In this document: piece by piece, positions 1-10,412 of the stretch | Layout of the letters: every line of letters starts with the position of its first letter | Numbering within the stretch: the first letter of the stretch is position 1 | Assembly (NCBI GenBank): GCA_022813625.1 | Contig: JAKLMB010000003.1 | Location: forward strand, 992,001 to 1,056,000 | DNA from: Aaosphaeria pasadenensis | Lineage: Eukaryota; Ascomycota; Dothideomycetes; Pleosporales | Direction of reading: 5' to 3' | Length of the DNA stretch: 64,000 nucleotides | Program-made: the position numbers and the translations under genes | Notes under the pieces: generated by a model | The model's input: the letters and a program-made list of their open reading frames with translations, nothing else | Database searches by the model: none | What the model was told of the DNA's origin: nothing

Positions 1-356
1 TCAGGGAACACGATGCACACCCCTCTTTCCGGATTGCGCGGTCTCACAGTTCGCGCTAATCTACATTGGGAGCATGGAATGACGTCGATTTGATCATATC
101 GATTCCTACGGCATACGGGTACAGCACAGTTCATGCCAGGTACAACAAGCCATTCACTTTAACTCCACCGTATCCACTCCATTACGCTTCCTTACCAGCT
201 TTCCTCACGCGTTTAAATACGTGCTTCGCACCCTCACATTCTTCCTACTTCTTCCACGAACAAACCCTCCGCATATTCCATTCACACACGTCACCACAAC
301 GCGCCAGCACACTTTGCAAGCTTCAAACGCCCAATTGACAACTCGAAAGATTCACA
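1..356. other. Upstream region of the first membrane-protein gene
   Basis: No convincing gene. The stretch ends directly at the start codon of the next gene and is C/T-rich on the plus strand in its last 150 bases, as is common in filamentous-fungal 5' leaders. An open frame of about 90 codons here has no protein-like composition and I do not call it. Confidence 0.5.
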
Positions 357-1160
357 ATGGATGTAAGTTAGGAGCCATTGGTAGTAGTCGAATGAAGAGA
401 ACGGCGTGCTGACAATGAATTGCGCAGGTCTACTACTTCTACAGCTACGGGTCGGCAGCATGGTTGAGTATGTCCACCTGTCTCAACGCTGGGAACAATC
501 CCAGAGACCATTGCTAACATATGAATTTCCAGCACTGCAAGCCGCACCCATGATCATCTCCCCTACTATGATCGTTGCCCTTCTCTCTCCAGAGGTCCGA
601 GAAGCATCGAGTAAGCATCAGCCTTACTTTCACGAACGGTGCACCACAAACTGACATTTGCCCTTCCAGCTCTCGAAGTGTACTTCTCCCGGTCGCTGGG
701 CTTCTCCCTCATAATCATAGGCCTCTTAAGCATCCTACTTACAGGCTCCGTGCCATTATCAAGCCGGTTAACCGAAGAAAGTACGGTTTCCCTTGCACAA
801 CCCCCCACTCGCTCCAGAATCCCTCCAGACGATGCTAATTACATCATAACAGCAGCCGGCGCCAGCACCGACGCCACGGACCCCAAAGCTCCGTACGCGC
901 TTCCCACCCTCACAATCACCGCATTCTTCCACGCCGCACTCGCCTTCTACGGATATGCCATGTGGACCGAGACAGGGGTACTGTCGTTCAGTCTCGGAAC
1001 GATCGGCAGCGGATTCTTCACCGCCGTCGCGCTGTGGTGCGTCCTGTTCGCTAGCTCAGATGGCCGCATCAGCAGGAAGACCGGTGCCGATAAGAGGACG
1101 AGCGGGTTTCCTTTCAAGAACGTTGAGGCCGATAAGAGGAAGGGAAAGAAGGCCATCTGA
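357..1160 (+). CDS. Conserved four-pass membrane protein with C-terminal dilysine ER-retrieval signal
   Basis: Four exons: 357-362, 428-467, 533-610 and 670-1160, giving 204 aa. The first exon carries only two codons (Met-Asp) before a GTAAGT donor. All junctions keep phase and use GT-AG. Hydrophobic segments lie at about residues 12-33, 51-69, 122-140 and 146-169. A polar loop rich in Ser, Thr and Pro separates the second and third. The tail is strongly basic and the last four residues are Lys-Lys-Ala-Ile, which fits the KKxx signal for COPI-mediated retrieval to the ER, so an ER or early-Golgi location is inferred. I recognise the general look of an uncharacterised ascomycete membrane family but cannot name a function. 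The gene converges on the C2H2 gene downstream. The gene model is well supported; the function is unknown. Confidence 0.8.
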
Positions 1161-1625
1161 GTAACGAGATAGAATACTACGTTGGTTGCATAGGCGCAAC
1201 CGGCGCTGCCAGTCAGTGCTCAAGACCTCCAGGTATATACCGAAGGATTGAAGTGCATGACCGCGACATCAAGCATGCATCGTACGGTCTTGTCGCAATT
1301 GCTAGAAGAAGAGGGATTTTCTATTTTCGGATTCGCCCACACCACAGAGCATTCCCGTTGGAAAAATAAATCACTGAATGGGTTATTTGTATTATAGTGC
1401 ATCCGGCAATGAATTCGCATTACCAAGTAAACTTTCCTTTCCGACCAATTGGGGTATGTGCAGTCCCTCGGAAACCTCTTCCTTTAATAACTCCTTGGAC
1501 ATGATCAAATAAAAAAACAAAACAGTCGCCTAGGGCGCACGAAATTTGAGCAGTAGAACATTTACGCAGCATGGATCATGCGCGCTCACCAGGTTATATG
1601 CCTGGCATGGAATGCTGGGGATTCG
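1161..1625. other. Convergent intergenic region with both 3' ends
   Basis: It lies between two convergent genes and presumably holds both 3' UTRs. AT-rich signals resembling polyadenylation elements are visible (an AAATAAA-like run near 1363-1371 and A-rich DNA near 1508-1520). No gene seen. Confidence 0.5.
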
Positions 1626-3014
1626 CTATGCTGCTACTTCTTCAGTAGACTCCACAGGCTTGGCCACTTCCTGCGTATCCTCCTGGGTTTCTTCTTGTGT
1701 ACCTTCTTGTATTTCGTCCTGCGTTGCCTCTTGTGTCTCCTCGGGCGCAGGTTCCTCCCTTTCCAGCAGCTTCTCTCTCGTCTTTTCGGCCTCCGTGAGT
1801 TTCTGAAGCCAGCCAGCCTCCCTCCACCACGGCAGTCTGCCTTCTTTGGCCTCGACCTTCAGCGTCTTCGCCGCTGATGCGTCCTCGTCGAGATGTTGGA
1901 AGCTCTCGGGCTCATCTAGCAACCCAGCATCCATCCGCCTACGCCTCGCATGCGAAAGCGACGCTTCCATGTAATTTTCCATGAGCAGCTCCTTCGCGAC
2001 CCACTCGTTCTTGCGCTTCTTCTCGAGAAGTTCCACATCTGCGCGCAGTTGCTCGCTCTCGTGTGTTGCCCAGCGAAGTTGTCGATTAAGGAGGTGGAAG
2101 AGTTCTGGCGCAGGAAGGGCAAGTTCACGATCGCTGAAGTTCATGTCTTCAGGAAATTGCACCATCGTTTGTGTGTTGCCGGTCTCTTGCACGTAGACGG
2201 CGTTGTTGTGCGCGTACTCGGCGTCCGCGACAATTGCTGCGGCGCTGTTCGCAGCATGGGAGGGGGAAGCTGAGCCTTTGTCGTGCTTGCGAGAGTCGTT
2301 GTTCAAGACTAAACGCAGGCGTTGGACTTTGTTGGAGGGGTTTGAGGAATGGTGTTTCGGCACGGGGTCAGATGGCCGTAGGGCTTCGGTTTCGTGGACG
2401 GTACGCATGTGCTTAGCCAAAGCATCAGAACGAGTGAAGGAGCGATCGCATTCTGTTTGGTTGTTAGTTTGGATCAATCATAGTTTCCAAAAGACGTGCT
2501 GACCTGGAAGTGTGCAGTAAAAAGGCTTCTCTCGTGTATGGCTTCGCATGTGAGCTCTTAGGGCGTATCCTGAGGCATGTGGTATGCCCTTGCGACTACA
2601 ATCGCTCCATTCACAGCTGTATCGTTTTTGTCTTGTTCCGATGTGATCCTCATGGAGGTGATCGACCAGCTTGTCCATGTCGCCTAGATCGCCGGCTTCG
2701 CAGCCTTCCCATTTGCAGGCGGACACCTGTTCTTGGCCGTAGTCGTCCTCCGCAGACATCCCCGGATGATGCGGTGATGCAGGTACCGAGCCATCTGTAT
2801 CCTCTGATATCTCTCCGTAATCCTCAATAGGAGGCAGTTGCGGCACAGGAGGATCTGAATGTGCGCGCAGATGGAGTCGCGGCCGTTTGCTGGGACGGCC
2901 GCTACCATCATGGTCGGGAGTGTGTTCGTAGCTGGCTCGTCGGCCCTTTACATCTTCAGGAAAGTAATCAGACGCGTAGTCCGAGAGATCGCTGTTAGGA
3001 GAGTCCATGATCAA
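1626..3014 (-). CDS. C2H2 zinc-finger nuclear protein, YY1/Iec1-like finger region
   Basis: Two exons, 3014-2504 and 2452-1626, joined by a 51-nt GT-AG intron that falls inside the third finger; 445 aa. An ATG two codons downstream (3008) is an equally good start. The N-terminus is acidic and Ser-rich with a basic Arg-Pro-Ser-Lys-Arg-Pro-Arg patch (about residues 39-46) that could be a nuclear signal. Three C2H2 units follow at about 100-124, 134-159 and 167-190; the second and third have the classic Thr-Arg-Glu-Lys-Pro-Phe linker. Downstream is a helical charged region, then a Glu/Thr/Gln-rich repeat tail. The arrangement of a divergent first finger followed by two canonical ones recalls Iec1/YY1-type proteins of the INO80 remodeller, but this is a resemblance only. 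Role: probable DNA- or chromatin-binding protein. Confidence 0.85.
1640..1745 (-). repeat. Degenerate 12-bp coding repeat (Glu-Thr-Gln-Glu units)
   Basis: Near the 3' end of the C2H2 gene the DNA is a run of imperfect 12-bp units. They encode repeated Glu-Thr-Gln-Glu-like tetrapeptides (EETQ, EATQ, EGTQ, EETQ, EDTQ). It is an in-frame expansion, likely disordered and acidic. Confidence 0.75.
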
Positions 3015-3483
3015 GAGATGAAGATGGGCGAGTGTGGATGTTCAAAGGGATAGAGTTGTTTGAAAGCTCCTGGCGCAACGGTGGTTGAACGAGGGAAGTC
3101 GCGAGGCGGCGTGAGTGAGCAAGGTACGCACAGACTTTGGGAACTAGCTTCCCGCCGTATAATTTAAGTTTCTCAAAGTCAGATTCACCTCTTCACTTGT
3201 TTTCTCTTCAGCGACACCAATGGGCTCTTCCTCATTGTTGTCGCGCACCACGAAATGCTTTCTAGGTATGTAATAGATCTCGCACTCTATTAAAAGCTTC
3301 ATGATGACGCTATTGAGTTCTGCAATGCCAACGCGTTCCTCGAGGTAACTCATGGAACTGCGAATGCGGATTGCTCATACACTACACTTGATCTGACAAT
3401 CGTTTCCTGATTATCAATATGGTTATAATTATCTATTCATATTTACAAAGGCTAACAACGCTTTTTACGATAGATGTCAGCCA
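3015..3483. other. Upstream region of the C2H2 gene / downstream of the reductase gene
   Basis: It contains the promoter side of the C2H2 gene and the 3' flank of the aldo/keto reductase gene. An open frame of 69 codons on the minus strand (3353-3144) looks somewhat protein-like but has no recognisable family, so I do not call it. Confidence 0.4.
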
Positions 3484-4585
3484 TTACTGGTCTGAAAGAT
3501 GCATGCCTTCCGCAGGGTAGCGAGTCCCAATCGGCGGGAACTTGCTCAAGATTTCGTCCAGCACAGCCAGATCTTCGTCACTGAGCTTCACCACTTGCGA
3601 ATTCTCCTCAACACGTTCTGCAGTCGTAGCACCGGGGATAGGAATGATCACGCCATTGCCATTCCTGCCACTCTGAGCCAGCACCCACCCTGTAGCAATC
3701 TGTGCCGGCGTGACACCCTTCTGCTCGGCAATTTTCTCGACGGCCTTTGCAAGTTTCAAATTCTCGTCGAATACTCCAGGTTGGAAGCGTGGGAAGTGCC
3801 TGAGGATTGAGTCTTGGGGAAGGTCATCGAGAGATTTCCATTGGCCAGTCTTTTGATACATCAGTTTCAAGTTGCCAATTAGATGAGGAAGTTAGAACCT
3901 ACCAAAAATCCTCGACCAAGCGGTGAGTAGGCGATAATAGGGATCCCGAGCTCTCCACAGGTCTGCGCGACACCATTCTCCAATGCTTCGGTTGAGAACA
4001 ATGAGAACTCAATCTCCACTGCGCAAATTGGATGCACCTTGTGTGCTCTGCGAATGGAGCTAGCGTTCACTTCGGACAAACTAATTCCTCCAATCTTTCC
4101 AGCCTTGACGTACTCAGCAATGTAGCTGATTGTGTCCTCGATGGGTATCTTGGGATCCACGCGAGCGCATTCGAAGATATCAAGGAATTTCTTTCCATCG
4201 AGAACTTTCAAGCACTCGTCGATAGAACGTCTGATGTTTTCCTGGCTGCCATCGGGGTAGTAGTTTGGAGGTTTTCCACCACCCTTGATGGAAATGACAA
4301 CCTTTTCGGCATCCTCTGGATACTTTGTGAAATATTCATTGAGTAGGTGGAGCGAGTTTCGCTCTGGCGGGCCGTAAAACTCGCCGCCATTCCAAGCAAA
4401 TGCGCCTTTGGCAACGGCTTTGCGCATAGCTTCAAAAGATTGTTCTTGTGAGGGCGGTTGCGCACGCCAGGTAAGACCTTGATGTCGTCAGTACTGTTAA
4501 CAAGTTCAACACGATCTTGAGCGATGAACATACCCATCATGCCATAACCAATTTCGCCCACTTCCTTGCCGAGTAGCTGAACCAT
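3484..4585 (-). CDS. Aldo/keto reductase, pyridoxal reductase type (AKR8-like)
   Basis: Three exons: 4585-4534, 4477-3903 and 3849-3484; 330 aa, the usual AKR length. Introns are 56 and 53 nt and both are GT-AG. The start begins the conserved first beta strand (VGEIGYGMMGLTW). The active-site Tyr is in NGGEFYG and the Lys in VVISIKGG. The place of the usual catalytic Asp is Asn, and the usual His position reads Ala in ECARVDP; these substitutions are, to my knowledge, typical of the fungal pyridoxal (vitamin B6) reductase branch. The NADPH-binding C-terminal part is present (IPIPGATTAERVEEN). Likely reaction: NADPH-dependent reduction of pyridoxal or a related aldehyde in the cytosol. A TATATATA run lies about 150 bp upstream of the ATG. 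Family call firm, substrate inferred. Confidence 0.93.
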
Positions 4586-5768
4586 TTTTCAATTGATTGA
4601 GATTGACTTGGGTCAAGAAAGTTGTAATTGAGATGTTGAGAGTAGAGTTGCTCTGTGCGTTTATGTAGTCGAAACTGTTCGGAGTAGAGTGATGAATGAA
4701 TCTTCCAACTTTGCATACCCATCCGATCATATATATATGTTCGACCTTGCAATATCCCTTGACCCTTTTGGCCCCGAGGATAACGGCCTTAAAGTGAAGC
4801 GCTCACGATGTCCAATGTCTTCCTGTATCGTGTGGCATTAATCGGCAGTACTTTTTGTGTAACTCCGCAAGGCTCCGAGGACAACAACCAATGATGCCAC
4901 CACTCAACCAAAAACGCGTTAGTACTAATACGTTAGGGCCAACCCGGAGATGAAAAGTACTTCTCAAGGCCGTTCAGAGCCTCCAGCATGTACGTCAACA
5001 ACATCGTATCTCCATTCATGCTATCTTAAGTCCGCACAGTGGTCGTCTCATGGAGGACTTACAAGATGTACGATGTGTCTGGTACGAAGGAAATAGATTT
5101 CTTGCAACAGCCTAGCAATTGTCGCAGGTTGTACGAGGATGAAGGCGGGCCACACACCCGACATTCCCATCAATGATGCCAACAGATTTACTTCGTAATA
5201 TTTACCGTACAGCTAATCAATGCTCATAACTGATAACAATTTTTTGTCCAGCGTTAATTCTTCCTACGCATATTTGCCCTGGTGAGAAAGCTAGAGCTCT
5301 GCTTCAATTGATAATGTACTCGTATATCTGTTTCAGCCTAAAGTGTGTGTCTACTCCACCTTAGCTCCTCGTTTCTTCCTCAAATGCCGATATCAAGAAG
5401 TCTGGTATTCAATGGCAACATAACTTGGCTTCGTCACATGTGCGCTTCGGTCTTCAGGTGCTGAATGACGGCAATTCAGGAGCTAGGGATTACAATGTCT
5501 GTAGCATCACCGCATCCGTTGAATCATAGCTGTTTTCACATTAATCAACATTGTCACGAAAGATGGTAGGGTATCGAATGCATCGTTCCTTGCACAAAGC
5601 GTCCAATATTCAGCTACTGCGGCATCTCCATGCAATGCCTCTATAGCCGAAACAAGATTCTGACAGAGCCTCGACTGATCCATGGCTGTTCGTATCTCGG
5701 TAGACATGGAATGAAAATGCTGTGTTGATTGACTGGAAACTTGACACTAATATAGGAGACGAAGAGCA
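4586..5768. other. Non-coding region
   Basis: It includes the reductase promoter (a TATATATATA run at 4729-4738). No convincing gene. A 66-codon minus-strand frame at 5707-5507 was considered and left out. The rest shows no repeats or RNA features I can support. Confidence 0.5.
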
Positions 5769-7127
5769 TCATATAAACACCCTCTTCTTGTCGTATGAAA
5801 AGATCCAACCACGCATATTATACCTTTCACCATCAAATTTAGCCTTCTCTTCCTCCTCCTTCTCGACAAGTTTCGACATCGGCGGATAGGGCACACCGAA
5901 CAGCTTATGGATCACCTCCGCAACTTCGTACTCCCAGTCTAATAGGGTCCCGTTTGCTTTCATGAGCATATCTACCCTTACAAGCAACTTCCAGCAGTAG
6001 GCAAGATACTTCTTCAGCTCCGAGGCATTGTCGATGTGGAGAGGGTCAGCGTTGGCATTAAGACGACCTTTAGGGGTGTAGTCTGCGAACTCAAGAATCA
6101 TTAGGACGATTTCTGTGGGGAGTTTCCGGAAGATTTTGTGAACGACTGGAATGTCGTTTTTGCTAGGGACATATTTCTGCGGGAATTTCTTGTCAACCAA
6201 GTCCCTGAGGGGCACCGCTCCATAATGATTGGAGTGGTATCTGGGTGTAATAATGTTCCAGGGAATGTACGAAGCATTGTACATCCCAAACGGGACGCCG
6301 TAGAACTCGCGGTGCGGGATCTTGTGGGCGCCTTGGTGAGGATAAAGACCTCCGGTCCCAGTGCAAAAAACCAGCATCTGTTGGTATGCTGATGTTAGGC
6401 GGTAGTCGTACACTTCTTGTTCGTATACTTCTAATGGCAACGTCTGTGCGTGTCTTTTAGACTTCTCCTTGAGCATTTGTTTCCGCATTGTAGGGTCGTA
6501 GAGCTCTGGCTTGAGATAGAACACGTTTAAACAGACATATGCTAGAAGGGCTGCTTCTTTCAATTTAGAGATGCCCCGACCGTCGAAGTCGGAACCATAT
6601 GTTGACCCTTGCGCCCACATTTTGACAAGATTCACTTGAGGATGAGCCGCGATGCGGAATAGTGGATCCATTTCCCCATACATAATCAGCGTTCGGATCA
6701 GCTCATCTGCCTCGTACTGCTCATCGAAAGGGTGACAGCTATTATCAATCGAAACTTCGATGCACGAACGTATCGTCCTGTCCACAAAGGACATTGGATC
6801 CCGGCCCTCATATCCCAACGCGAAAAACTGCTTCGTGTATTCCAAAACGACGTTCTTAATTTTGCTCATTGTCGCGTCGGAGATTATTATCTCGTCGTTC
6901 CATTCTGGCGCGGTGCATTCTGCAGGGTATTTCTTTCGTTCTATGGACGAGTATTCGTCCATTACACGCGCGAAGGATTTTGCGAAATACTGGAGCTGCC
7001 CTCCTTGGCCAGGTTTACCACGAGGATATAGATTCGTCTTGCGTCCGTAGCTCGCATTCGCATGGACGAATTTGAAGTTATCAGCGAGGGTTTGCCACGG
7101 GAGGGCATGCGCTTGGTGTGCCATCAT
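5769..7127 (-). CDS. Uncharacterised fungal protein with an F-box-like segment
   Basis: A single uninterrupted frame of 452 codons, soluble, with no signal peptide or membrane segment. Near residue 340 the sequence KLPTEIVLMILEFADYTPKGRL resembles the start of an F-box (Leu-Pro-x-Glu-Ile/Leu-x-x-x-Ile-Leu), but it lies centrally instead of N-terminally and the match is short. Before it are Tyr- and Trp-rich stretches, and the C-terminus has a Glu/Lys-rich helix then a short hydrophobic tail. The ATG at 7127 is followed directly by a second Met codon. I do not recognise the family. Lineage-restricted genes of this look are common in filamentous ascomycetes. The length of the open frame and its even composition support it being real; the role is unknown. 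Confidence 0.7.
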   Translation of the reverse strand: MMAHQAHALPWQTLADNFKFVHANASYGRKTNLYPRGKPGQGGQLQYFAKSFARVMDEYSSIERKKYPAECTAPEWNDEIIISDATMSKIKNVVLEYTKQFFALGYEGRDPMSFVDRTIRSCIEVSIDNSCHPFDEQYEADELIRTLIMYGEMDPLFRIAAHPQVNLVKMWAQGSTYGSDFDGRGISKLKEAALLAYVCLNVFYLKPELYDPTMRKQMLKEKSKRHAQTLPLEVYEQEVYDYRLTSAYQQMLVFCTGTGGLYPHQGAHKIPHREFYGVPFGMYNASYIPWNIITPRYHSNHYGAVPLRDLVDKKFPQKYVPSKNDIPVVHKIFRKLPTEIVLMILEFADYTPKGRLNANADPLHIDNASELKKYLAYCWKLLVRVDMLMKANGTLLDWEYEVAEVIHKLFGVPYPPMSKLVEKEEEEKAKFDGERYNMRGWIFSYDKKRVFI

Positions 7128-7540
7128 AAACAGCAGAGGTATTGAATTCCTTCAAAGAAGATAGAAATGACTATAACACAGGAGGAGATGTATGAGCTCT
7201 AGTGAACAATCATATCTTATTCTTGACCGCACAGTCATAACAGATTATCAAAGTAGCTAGAATAGGTTCCATCTCGTATTTCATGAATCATCGGGCACGG
7301 ACGCAAGTTGGATGCTAGTCTAGACTCTGGCATCCCTCGACAGGACAAAACGAATAGACCAAAGTCTCGCCTCAGTATACTTGCAATTCATTGGACTACC
7401 AATCAGATTATCTAATTCTAGTATTCATAATGCATGCCATCGTGCAACGACTAACACGGTACAGACACCCTCCAACGCCCGACGATCGATCACACTGTAT
7501 GTATGCCTTGACCTAATATCCATCCAAGTGAATTGATCAC
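7128..7540. other. Intergenic region between the 452-aa gene and the ceramidase gene
   Basis: It holds the upstream region of the 452-aa gene and the 3' flank of the ceramidase gene. Nothing further is seen. Confidence 0.5.
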
Positions 7541-8891
7541 CTATCTCTCTTTCTTGCCAGAGCTTCCGTTCGCATCCTTTGTGCCTTCGATATCTCTCAA
7601 GACAGCTCGAACAGGCCAAACAAATCCTTCTTCGATCTTAGAAGTGTTGCCTTCATCGATGGTGACCAGATACTCGGCGAGAGCCATGCCGACATACGCG
7701 CCTATGCCGGTGAAAATGTGCCACCAGCCGTGCAGTTCGAAAATCAAGCCCCAGGGTAGACCAATACTGCGTTTAAATGCCGTCACGTAGGAGCATAGGT
7801 GAAAATCGATGCTCCAGAGGAAGTAGCCGAAGAGCCCGGATGCTAATCAAAATTCAGTGGGCGATCCAAGATAGTTGATTATATCTAAAAGATAGCATAC
7901 ATCTTCCATGCATGCGAATGAATTGACTGGAGGAAAGGAGTTTGATGAGCGTACCTGTACCTAGCGATGCCATGCTTTTGAGTCGCTTCTGAGCTTCGGG
8001 ATTCTTGACGCGTTCGCGGATAAGCTTTCTAATCTTCTTTCCAGTCATGAAGACCATGACACCGAATACGATCTCGTGAAGGATGATCTCATCAGTCCAG
8101 CAATGGTAGACAGAAGCGGGTACGACTACTCCAAGGATAGCGAGTGTGATACCGACGCGTTTGTGAGGTGGAGCATCAAATGTCAAGACTTGGTTGAGGA
8201 CAGCACCAACGGCAAGAAACATTGACAAGTCGTCACCTTGTATCGAGTTAGTCACAGGATTAAAGGGACAGAGTTGAGCGATCAAGTTAGAGCCAAGGCA
8301 TAGAACAGTAAAGGCGGTATGACGCCGTGAAAGAGGTGGACTCAGAGACCCAGCCTCTTCAATTGCAAATCGAGCAAACACGGAAACAACTATACAAGGC
8401 GTGAGAACAGCTTACCCATCTGGCTGTGGTATTTGAGCGTGATATGGAACCAGGCTGACAGCAATCCCACTCCTACAAGTCCCCAGTACGGGAACGCTAG
8501 GGTAGAAAAGAGACCACCATCTTCACGTGGCCAGACCCTTCGAATTCCATATGCACCATAGATCACTACTAGACGTTAACTCGCTGTTCATGAGAACGGG
8601 GATGGTAAGAGTTCATTCATGACGTACCGTATGTTAGGTTGGTAAGTGTATTGATGAACTCTGCCACGTATTCCGTGATCACATAGTCCTTCTCGGGGTC
8701 AATACTTCGTGCAATCAAACAAAAAGGAACCATAAGTACCTCTTCACAGAAACTACAGAGATATTAGTATTTTGAGTTCGTCGGTCAAGTATACAACCGC
8801 GGCATTTTCGGACTCACTTGTGATTTGAGTTCGGTGTGCCCCAAGCACCGGAAATAGGGCTTTCCGCATACGGCCAGCGAAAAAGAGACAT
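7541..8891 (-). CDS. Alkaline ceramidase (YPC1/YDC1/ACER family)
   Basis: Six exons: 8891-8818, 8752-8740, 8688-8628, 8568-8416, 8236-7955 and 7842-7541; 294 aa. The second exon is only 13 nt. The N-terminus (WGTPNSN, then NFCEEDY) matches the lumenal start typical of the family. Asn-rich and His motifs follow (SAWFHITLKY, then DDLSMFLA). The late HGWWH supplies the paired His that, with the upstream His, bind catalytic zinc in this CREST-superfamily hydrolase. About seven hydrophobic segments are seen. Known role of the family: hydrolysis of (phyto/dihydro)ceramide to a long-chain base and fatty acid in the ER/Golgi membrane, sometimes the reverse reaction. The acceptor of exon 4 is a TAGTAG pair, so one Val more or less is possible. 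The fourth intron (about 180 nt) is long for this genome. Confidence 0.92.
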
Positions 8892-9746
8892 TTACACGAC
8901 CAGTTTCGGATACAGACTTGCTGAACGAGAAGCAGGCAACTAGATTGTGTCAATTGTATCAATATCGATGTAGAGTTGTTCGCTGGAAGTTTGAGGGAGG
9001 TGGACCCAGGCTAGGGGAGCTTTGGCCCATCCGGCCAATCAGGCTCAGGAATTTGATCACAACGGTGCTAGGCCTACTAGACTTGCTTACTGGTTTGGTA
9101 GCTCGACCCCCTAGGGTCCGGAGAAACAAGTGGCAGATATTGATAAGTTTGGTTTGAGTATTCATAAAAAATCAATTATTGTTCTTTCACGTTAAGAATT
9201 GAATGAGTTCTGACACGAAACGATGCAGCCAAGTGCTCATTCACACAATATCTGAAGATGTACCTACTGGCTTAGAATTAGCATCTTCCACTGGCAGAAA
9301 CGACCAGGTAAAGTACCTAGGTAGATAGCAGACAGATTCGAGAGTAACCCGTTCTTTAATAATCTCTTCACGGTTTGATGATGCCTTCCAGCAAAGTAAA
9401 AATAGCCCGGAATCTTGGGTAATTTTCCTTCTAACCCTTGACAATCGGTACGCCTTTGCCCATTCTTCTTGAACATGACTTTTGCTGATTTGTACAAATG
9501 TGGAAGCACTACGTGTTCACTAAATACACCCATCGTAAATTCAAGAATAAATATTCCCACACATTGGAATCCTCTGTGCATATAAGAAGATTGCCACCAA
9601 CTCATAGCCAATGTGACACAATTAGGGAAAAAAATGGCATGACCCCTGATCGCCCAAGGAGCTTTCTTGCCACAGTGACGATACTATCATACCTCGTAGG
9701 AAGACAATCAACTAACTTAACTGACTTCCAAGCCCGCAAAAAGAGC
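8892..9746. other. Non-coding region upstream of the ceramidase gene
   Basis: The ceramidase promoter lies at its left end, with a CCAAT box at about 9035-9039 on the plus strand. Minus-strand frames of 60-115 codons around 9240-9610 have no protein character and end in sequence next to the tRNA. No gene called. Confidence 0.5.
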
Positions 9747-9753
9747 AAAAAAA
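9747..9753 (-). terminator. RNA polymerase III terminator (T7)
   Basis: A run of seven T on the minus strand begins directly after the 3' end of the tRNA-Pro gene, the expected Pol III stop signal. Confidence 0.85.
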
Positions 9754-9754
9754 G

Positions 9755-9840
9755 GGGTCTTACCGCGATTCGAACGCGGGGCCTCTCGCAAGCATGCTTA
9801 GATACCCTAAGCGAGAATCATACCACTAGACCATAAGACC
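9755..9840 (-). tRNA. tRNA-Pro(AGG): tRNA-Pro(AGG) with an intron
   Basis: On the minus strand the gene starts GGTCTTA and ends TAAGACC, a perfect 7-bp acceptor stem with C as discriminator. A-box TGGTCTAGTGG and B-box GTTCGAATC are intact. The anticodon stem CTCGC pairs with GCGAG around loop TTAGGGT, giving anticodon AGG (proline). About 14 nt (TATCTAAGCATGCT) are inserted after position 37, the usual place of nuclear tRNA introns. Confidence 0.95.
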
Positions 9841-10412
9841 GTAATCCTTTGATCGTCTTGATGACTTTGATGTTAATTCTCGAAATTATTATGTCTATAG
9901 ACAAATGCAAATACCTTTTCCAGAGAGTTCACAAAGAGTTCGCAACTCGTTGTCTTCGATCTGAAGCGGATAAAAAGGGGCGAGAATGGCCTGTGTGGCG
10001 CTACCGGCTTAGCGACCGCCTCTAGTCACAATCCTGGCCAGCCGGCCGTGCCAGCGTAACAACTACTACTTGTAGTTGTTGTCTTGCCATACAAATTGTC
10101 AAATGAGATGAAGTGAGTGCTCTCCAGTGCATCTTATAATCAAGATAGGCCAAGTACCTAAGCTTCCAATAAGAATTGATGGTCTGGCCGGCTCAACCTT
10201 TCTCATATCAAACGCCAGCGTCTCCCACAATATTGGGTTTTCCCCTTCTTTTCAATCTCAACAGAGGGTTGCTTGCACGTACTTAATAAGGGATTGCTCT
10301 CATGAGCTCTTCAACCTTGGTATATTTCTACAGGACAATTTCAGAACACTTGCCTCCAATGTTCGGGCTCAGCAACGACTGAGCGAAGTCAATACTAATA
10401 TTACATCCGATC
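9841..10412. other. Non-coding region between tRNA-Pro and the NmrA-like gene
   Basis: It holds the 5' flank of the tRNA and the 3' flank of the NmrA-like gene. A 9-bp perfect hairpin lies at 10058-10080. No gene seen. Confidence 0.5.
10058..10080. repeat. Perfect inverted repeat (hairpin), 9-bp arms
   Basis: Arms AACAACTAC and GTAGTTGTT flank a 5-nt loop (TACTT). No T-run follows. Role unknown; it could be a cruciform or a dyad protein site. Confidence 0.7.

Noticed and set aside
3144..3353. 69-codon minus-strand frame between the C2H2 and reductase genes
   Set aside because: Somewhat protein-like, but no family, no promoter or intron context, and it is near the C2H2 promoter.
5507..5707. 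66-codon minus-strand frame
   Set aside because: Short, no recognised motif; could be chance.
9498..9836. 112-codon plus-strand frame
   Set aside because: Overlaps the tRNA-Pro gene on the opposite strand; composition is non-coding.
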